Notes under the pieces: generated by a model
Databases searched by the model: none
Seen by the model: only the letters and a program-made list of their open reading frames with translations
Told to the model about the DNA's origin: nothing
Made by a program: the position numbers and the translations under genes
NCBI RefSeq assembly: GCF_902167145.1
Contig: NC_050097.1
Location: 111,509,982-111,573,981 of the forward strand
DNA: 64,000 bases
Direction of reading: 5' to 3'
DNA from: Zea mays
Taxonomy: Eukaryota > Streptophyta > Magnoliopsida > Poales > Poaceae
Shown here: positions 57,444 through 64,000 of the stretch, in pieces
Layout of the letters: each line of letters begins with the position of its first letter
Position numbering within the stretch: the first letter of the stretch is position 1

Positions 57444-60400
57444 TGTAACACCCCTGGTGTTACAAGAACTAAAACCTTGGCATCTCATCATATGCATCAA
57501 CATCATCTTATTTGATACACCTAGAGTGCATTACTAGGCCCAAAATTTCAAAACAAATGTAGTGTGTTGTGTTGTGTTGTTGTGAGTCAGAGAAGTTCAA
57601 AAACCCCGTTTGCAATCAAGTATAAGCAGCCAACTTCTAAACTAGTGGCACTATGGACATGAGCTCTATATACCAAAGTTGGATCTTAGATTAAAGAGTA
57701 GCTTTACTTTTAAGTGATGGATTAAAGTTGAAAGGTTGTTGGAGAAAAGCATTCCCAATTGAAATCCTAAACTAGCCCCAAAATTGGAATTTAAAATCTA
57801 GTGAGAATTTGCTAAAAGTCCATATACCAAAGTTATAGATCTTGGAAAAGTGAACAACTTTCTTAGTTGGAGATTTCCAAGTTGTGTGGAAAAGTATGGA
57901 GTAATTTGCAAAAGTTCAGAATTGGGGCAATTTGGATTTAGCACAAAATAGTTTTGTTTAGCTGACTTTGGACTTATGTATCTTGTGATCCATGAGTCTT
58001 TAGTAAAACGTTGCTATAACAAACTTGTAGAGGTATTATAGGAGAACAACCTTTACTAAATGTGGTAGCCCTAAAACCATATGCAACTAGGAAAAAAGTG
58101 GTCCAATGTGGGCTGACAGGTTTGGATTTCAGACTGGCTGATTGAAAACTGAATTTCAGTAAAAAGTGCTAAGTTTGAAGCTCCTTGGTGATCAATCCAT
58201 GTGCCTTTACACTGTAGTTATTGTAGCAAACTTGGATACTAATTCTAGGGGAGTAAATCTTAGTAAGGGTCATGCCCCTAAAGCTAATTGGAACTGGGAG
58301 GAATTGGTGCCCAAAACACGCTGTCAGACTTTGATTTCAGACTTGATTCAGTTACCTAAAACTGAATTTCATGAGTTTTACTCAACTTTGGAGCTTTCTT
58401 GTGGCTAATCCATGGAGTTATGAACTATGGTTTCTATAGGAAAATCATACAAAAGTGAACAAGTTTTCTTAAATAAGTTTGATTTGGTGCTGCACTAAAT
58501 TTGGAGTAAATTGCGCTCAAACTCTCTCTGTTAGGTGTGGGTTCAGCTTTTGGTTTAGTTAGCTGAATCTGAATATCAGTATTTTCACCTTACTTTGAAG
58601 CACTATAACTCTTGATCCATGATTATTTGACCTAGGGTTGCTGCAGAAAGTTTGTAGAGGTATGTTTTGTGAGCAAATTTTGTTACCTAAGGTCAGCCTA
58701 TTATTATTGAAAATTGGGAGAAAATTTGCTCCAAATTGATCCTGTCAGGTTCATGTGTTCAGGTAGCCGAAGTAGAAAATTCAGTGTATTGGAAGGAACT
58801 TTGGGGCATTGTAACTTTTGACCTGGGTGCTTTTAGCTCTGAGATTCCATAGCAAGGTGGTAGAGGTTTGTTTTGTGATCATAATTGGTTAGGCTTGGTC
58901 GACCTGGTTCAGGTGGGCAGTAGAATGTTGGACTCGATAAACTTCAGTGTGGATTTTTAACTATAAGCCAGATCTTTATGCACAGTTGATGGCGGTTAGT
59001 TTTGGCCTGTGGTGTTGTGGATATGTGAGGGTGTCTGTGGGGATGTAAGGATAGACCTTGAGTTCCAAATATCTAAGCCTAAGGAAGTTTATAACTTATC
59101 AGACAGTTGCTGTCCTGCTATAATATGAGTCCTGCATAGTGAGATGGACAGACACTGCGTGTCCTGTTTCATGCAACTCCTAACCCTCGGTGTGTGCATA
59201 GTGAGATGGACAGACACTGCTTGTCACCGTTCTTATTTCTGTTACCGTGGCCACCAGTGTAGTATTGTTCTTCCTGTCTTCTCATGCCCCTGATCCTAAA
59301 CCAGCGAGTCCTTTATCCCTCTCTATCTTCGTGCTCGTAAGAGCTTTGCTGTGCTGTTCTCCCTGCCTGAACTCGCCCCGCATCGTCGACGGACATTTAG
59401 ATTGACGAACATTTAGGTCTTACGAACATGTTCTTCGTGCTCGTAATTTCTTTCTTATATTTTTGTCGTTGTCGTCGCTGTTCCCCATCCTGGTGACCAC
59501 GCCGACCAATGTTCCCACCCCGCCGTGACCAAGGCTTTCCAAGGTGATGCTTGTTTGTTATGTTCATGTTCCCTCACCCCCTTATGACAATCAAGTTCAT
59601 GAAGCTTTTCGTTTGAACGCCGCCGGATCGTTGGCGAACCCTGTCCGTGGCCACCTCACCTCGCCGTCGCGTTCCAGGTCCAAATCGGTAGCGAGTAGGT
59701 TCAAGTCCCGATTTGCTTCGCGGTGAGCTCCATGCGCTCTCCATATGTTTTGCTAGTGCAGCGGGTTAGTGGTGGAGCCGTGTCGGCGTCGAAGTAGACG
59801 CAGCGCCGCCGCCGGCGTACGCGGGGAAAGCAGCGCGAACGCACACGAGTTCTGGAACCTGGGTTGTCAGCGCAGCTTTTGTTCCTGGTAATTGGGCTGG
59901 CTGGGCGAATTTTGGCCCAGTCTATTATGAAATTTCTTTATTAATTAACTGATAACTTGTAAACTAGGTTAAAAATTGTAGAAAAATTGGAAAAATGTGA
60001 AACAAATTTGTGGGGTTCATTAAATGGTGTAGTTTCTGTTACAATTAATTTTGGAATTTTTACAACAAATAGTAAATTTTGGCTAACTAAAAGATGCTCT
60101 TAAAAGGATTAAATGAATTTTAGTAGTAAAACTAAATCTCCAAAAATTATGAAAATTGGTGGGGGAAACTATTTAACACAACATTAGCCCTTGGTAAAAA
60201 TTTGAACCAGTTTGGGATTGGTTTGCCCAAAAAACCTTGAAATAGCTAAATAGCAATATTTAAATTCACAAATCTAGTGTTAATATATGTTTAAAAGGAG
60301 TTTGAATCTATAAATTGTTGGGTAACAACCTTGGTAGACTTAAGTTTGTTTAGTTCTCTGGTTTTTTCTAAGTAACTTCAGTTTGGTCCTTCGCATGTAG

Positions 60401-62075
60401 TGTTAGACTATATAAGAATGTGGGTATACTTGTCATATGCTTGGTTTTGTTGTGTTTATGTGCTCCACCTCTCCCTTGTGAGAGTTTGCATGGAGTACCA
60501 TTATATAAACATTCATGTATTTGTAATTGACTTGTAGAACATGTAGAAGAAGTGGTGTTTGAAGATGGAGCTTACTATCTAGTGGTGCCATTCCCTATAA
60601 CTAATTATCATAATAGCAGGATTTTAGGATCTTCCCCTGCAATAAGGCAAGCCCCCGTTGCATTTGCCACCTTCCTTGTATTTATAAAAAATTATCACTT
60701 ATATGCTGCATTAGGTGATAGGAGTTGATTGATTAAACACTTGGTACATTACCATCCTTGAAAGGTTGATTGCCATACCTTATTACCTGTTTATAAAAAC
60801 TAGTGATGCTTAGTCATGCTGATAGAATAAGAAAAATGTTTTTGATCTATGACTCATATTTTTACAAATAAAATGAGCTTGGATAATGAAGGCATCAAAT
60901 CGCGATGATGAATTCATTATTGAAGCATGGCCCCTCTATTAGGCGCCAAAGTTTTGAAATAGTTTAAAACGACACCACACATTGAGCTGGAGAGGTCGCC
61001 CGTCTGTGTCGATTAAGGACCGTACCGATTGTATGCCTATTGATCGAGAACTTTTTAGCTGGCCACATACCTCGTCATGGGTAAGCCTGAACCCGACTAC
61101 TCCATATGTGAAAAGATAATCGCGCACTGGGAGTGGAGAGATGGCAGGAGTGGCGTGTACCCTCCTGGCACGTGGCTGGATGGTGGAGTACCGTACTCTT
61201 AGGTGGCGCGGACCGGTTCACATAGTGGATGACCCATGGGAAGGGTAGACATATGCAAGGGTTAAGTGCTATATATGTCGTGTGGTTGGAGATCCCAAGC
61301 TAGGTATTAATCGATTCTAATCGCCGTTATTTGTTGGTCTTGAAGACTGCTCTACATCGTAGATAACAAGTATAACAAAGTTTTGGTTAAAAGAAATCTT
61401 GTGTAGGCCATGTGAATGATCTAGATTAGGAAACTCTAGAGACAGGTTAGAAGATTCAGGTAATGACCTAACTTGTGAAATAAAACTTGGCTTAAGGATC
61501 CATTATTAGTAAGATTTTATGCAAAAGGGAGTCCTTGATAATTGATGAACTTTTCCCTTGATTCCCAAAAGCTAGCATGCCCTTGAGAGTCTTTTCCTTA
61601 GTCGGGTAAGTCTTGCTGAGTAATTGCCTACTCAGGATTTTATTCCCTATGTTGTTGTAGGAAAGACTTTTGATGCCTTTGGCTTTATTAGTAGCTTCTT
61701 GTGGAGGCCTTGAAGCTTAGATTACTTATGTGTATCTCTTTTGGAAAGGCTTCACCTTCCCAAGTACTATAGTTAAGTTATACACTTTGAAGACTATCAG
61801 GACTTGCAATAATTTCAATCCCTTTTATGTTGTAAAACTTGAGTTCTGCAATGTAAGGTGTATTTTATAAAAGTCTTCCGCTCTATCTCCAATGTGTGTG
61901 TATCAAATGTGATTACTGTAATATGCCTGTTATGTGGGAGGTCCTTAGGATGATGAGTTCAAGTTTATGAACTCGATAGCCTTGTTAAGTTACCTAGTAC
62001 ACATGCATTGATATCTGAGGCCATTAAGGCAAGGATTAGTGCATGTGGCTCTGATAACTTGGGAGAGCTGTCACA
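57444..62075 (+). repeat. gypsy-3 3' LTR
   Basis: About 4.63 kb from TGTAACACCCC to GAGCTGTCACA; an uninterrupted relative of the split gypsy-1 LTR. The exon-like module ends at GGCAAG 60646-60651. A 26-bp unit GCATAGTGAGATGGACAGAC... occurs twice (59133 and 59197). The following DNA (TCTAT...) is minus-strand Sirevirus gag, so gypsy-3 inserted into that element. No genes are seen inside. Confidence 0.87.
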
Positions 62076-62564
62076 TCTATGGTAAGGTTTGCAAAAAGAG
62101 AAGACAAATCATCATTCTTTTCACTAGGGCTACCCTCATCATCGAAAGTAGTATATTTGGGGTGTCTCTAGAGTATACCTTCTTCTTTTTGCCCTCTTTG
62201 GCCATGAGACACTTGTGGACGACATTGGGGAAGAGGACACCCTTGTTGATGGCAATGTTGGAGGCATCCTCATTGGAGGAGGAGTCGTTAGAGATCTCGT
62301 CGGAGTCCCACTCCTTTCCCATGTGCGCCCCACCACCCTTCTTCTTCTTGTGGTAGTACTTCTTCTCCGTCTTCTTCTTCCCCTTCTTGCCATCGTCCGT
62401 GTAACTATCACATGCATATGGACATTTATAAATATAATGACCGAACTTACCACACCGGTAGCAAACCCTCTTGGAGAGGAGTTTGTACTCCTTCCCTTTC
62501 CTTTGCTTGAGGATTTGCTCGAAGCTCTTAACGATAAGAGTCATATCCTCATTGTCAAGCTTGG
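62076..62564 (-). pseudogene. Sirevirus gag fragment (minus strand)
   Basis: The minus-strand frame from 62544 contains a zinc knuckle CYRCGKFGHYIYKCP (CX2CX4HX4C) followed by a Lys-rich tract (KKGKKKTEKKYYHKKKKGGG) and DSDEISNDSSSNEDAS, typical of Opie/Ji-type gag. A one-base frameshift in the run near 62150 moves the downstream TTFDDEGSPSEKNDDLSSLF text to another frame. The fragment is cut on the right side (62564) by a minus-oriented LTR and on the left by the gypsy-3 LTR. Confidence 0.85.
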
Positions 62565-64000
62565 TGTCACACCCGGTTTTGGAAGGTCAACCGAATGCGA
62601 ACCATGTACGTGCTAGGATCAGAATTTCATGTACACAGCGATTACATAAATGACATCATAGCACAATGCTTCGAATAATAATAAAGAGTAAGTAATAATA
62701 TTAAAGACTAGGGTCATTTACATAATATAGATCAAAGTGCACATAATAGAAACACAGCCAACATAAATAATCCACCACAGGTAGCTGACTAGGGGAGGTC
62801 GCTAGCCTAATCCTCGAACTCGTCGAAGTCCTGGAACTCCTAGAGATCCGCATCAACAATTTCTTCTTCTTCTTTACCTAAGCATAGATTGCACCAACGG
62901 CAACCTGGTGTTTTGTGAAAGCAAGGGTGAGTACACATCAACGTACTCAACAAATGTCCCGTTTGGCTGAGGTGGACTAGCTTTATGTGGAGTTAAGCTC
63001 AAAGCAGTTGCTTTTAGTTGGTCAGGTATTTATTATTAGTGGAAGCCGAGTTTTAGCAACAACCAACCCGTGGATCATTTCCTCATCGAGGAACATCATT
63101 ATCATCATCGAACCAAAACCATTAATAGAATCATTGCATCTCGACCCATCTGTAGCTCAGATCATATGTATCTCTAATCAAAGGAGCTCCCAAGGCCGCT
63201 CATAACCGTGAGCATGGCTGATATATCAGTTTCATTCCTCTGTAGAGGTCGGACACTTTACCCATGAGCCATGATTCCCAATTTGCCCGGGGATCATGAC
63301 TCCCCATTGATCACTTCCAAGGTGAACTTGTAGGGTCTCACTATGAAGCCTTTACAAAGATTCCCTGAAGATGTAGCCACCCGTTATGTTTCCTAAATGT
63401 ACCACACTCCTCCCCAAGGGGCAAACCAGCCTCGGCAGAGCGAGCCACATACACCGAGCCCCATTGACAGCGACGGTGAAGCAAACTACACCTTAGTTCC
63501 TCTAATTAATTAGCTAAGGGCATCACATACCACCCTCATGGCTGCACTATTTTCCTAGGTGGTCATCCAACGAACAGGTCCTTATGGAGAAGTACTCGAG
63601 AAACCGCCCGAGCCTCCTTTAGTATCACAAGCTCATAATCATAATCAAGATAGCATCATCGTATCATAAATATTCTCATCATGTTCATTGATTAAAGTAA
63701 AGCAATAGCATGAAGCTAACCATAGTAACCCAAAAGGTAATCAAGGACAAGGTAAATAGAAAGCTAGTCAATCCTTAGGTGGATCATGGTATGCGGGATA
63801 CTGAGTTATAAAGTAAATAGGATAATGGGTCAGAGGACACTTGCCTTCACGAACTAGCTGCTGCTCATGGTCTTCGCCTGCAACTCCTTCGGACTCCGCC
63901 AATGGACCATTATCTATATGAGTTCAAACATACATTCCACAATCTTAACGTAGAAAGAAACAATACACCACACAATAAAATATACAACTAAATAGACACG
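62565..64000 (-). repeat. Chromovirus-type LTR in minus orientation, continues past the window
   Basis: It starts TGTCACACCCGG, like the solo LTR at 9936, and shares blocks with it (63195-63290 against 10525-10600). The 5 bp before it are CTTGG, the expected TSD. The shared module's GGCAAG is on the minus strand at 63840-63845. No coding sequence is seen. Confidence 0.75.

Noticed and set aside
1..64000. tRNA, rRNA, CRISPR arrays or prokaryotic operons
   Set aside because: None seen; composition, introns and element types are those of a large plant genome.

Overview
This is plant heterochromatic DNA, almost certainly from maize or a close relative (Zea). Opie/Ji-like Sirevirus copia pol, Tekay/Del-type chromovirus LTRs of 3-4.6 kb, a Grande-like Tat element with an antisense gene, a Rep/helicase plus RPA Helitron and a gene-capturing CACTA element together point there. 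I see no intact host gene, no rRNA or tRNA gene and no CRISPR array. Every kilobase I can explain is transposable element, most of it arranged as insertions within insertions that can be dated relative to each other by target-site duplications (TSDs).

Layout. 1-5631 is the 3' part of a Sirevirus (decayed pol, then its 3' LTR), inserted in the integrase region of a chromovirus here called gypsy-1 (5632-7100 plus an LTR split into 7101-9935 and 45751-46953). The gypsy-1 LTR is split by a solo LTR of the gypsy-2 family in minus orientation (9936-12641 and 45113-45750, TSD CCGTG on both sides). That solo LTR is split by a 32.5 kb Helitron (12642-45112; inserted between A and T, with a 3' hairpin and CTAG end) that carries Rep/helicase and RPA-like genes. 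The Helitron is split by a 19.5 kb CACTA element (15039-34579). The CACTA is split by a 7.4 kb Grande-like retrotransposon (22890-30288, TSD GTGCT). Right of the nest are the 3' end of a fourth large LTR (46954-50755), gypsy-2 integrase and 3' LTR (50756-55132), gypsy-3 pol and 3' LTR (55133-62075), a minus-strand Sirevirus gag fragment (62076-62564) and the start of another minus-oriented chromovirus LTR (62565-64000).

The most unusual object is the CACTA element. Its two halves form an inverted repeat with arms of about 4.56 kb (15039-19598 against 22616-22889 plus 30294-34579), nearly identical and almost free of indels. Each arm carries the same series of captured host exons: TIC110, a Shewanella-like protein phosphatase, a CRT-like (CLT) transporter, a mercaptopyruvate sulfurtransferase (STR1 type) and a WD40 protein, all in one transcriptional direction. 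The spacer adds more TIC110 exons and the last two actin exons. No transposase was seen. A read-through transcript would fold into a multi-kilobase hairpin matching several host genes, so the element is a candidate natural silencing locus as well as an exon-shuffling product; the STR1 and WD40 exons join in frame.

The Grande-like element has gag on the minus strand (sense to its LTRs), no pol, and on the plus strand a three-exon gene with its own TATA box whose splice phases all agree. Its two LTRs have equal length and differ at one position by eye, so it inserted very recently. The Helitron has an apparently intact multi-exon RPA-like gene beside a helicase with two frameshifts. Six chromovirus LTRs share an exon-like segment ending in an invariant GGCAAG, which resembles a GC-type splice donor.
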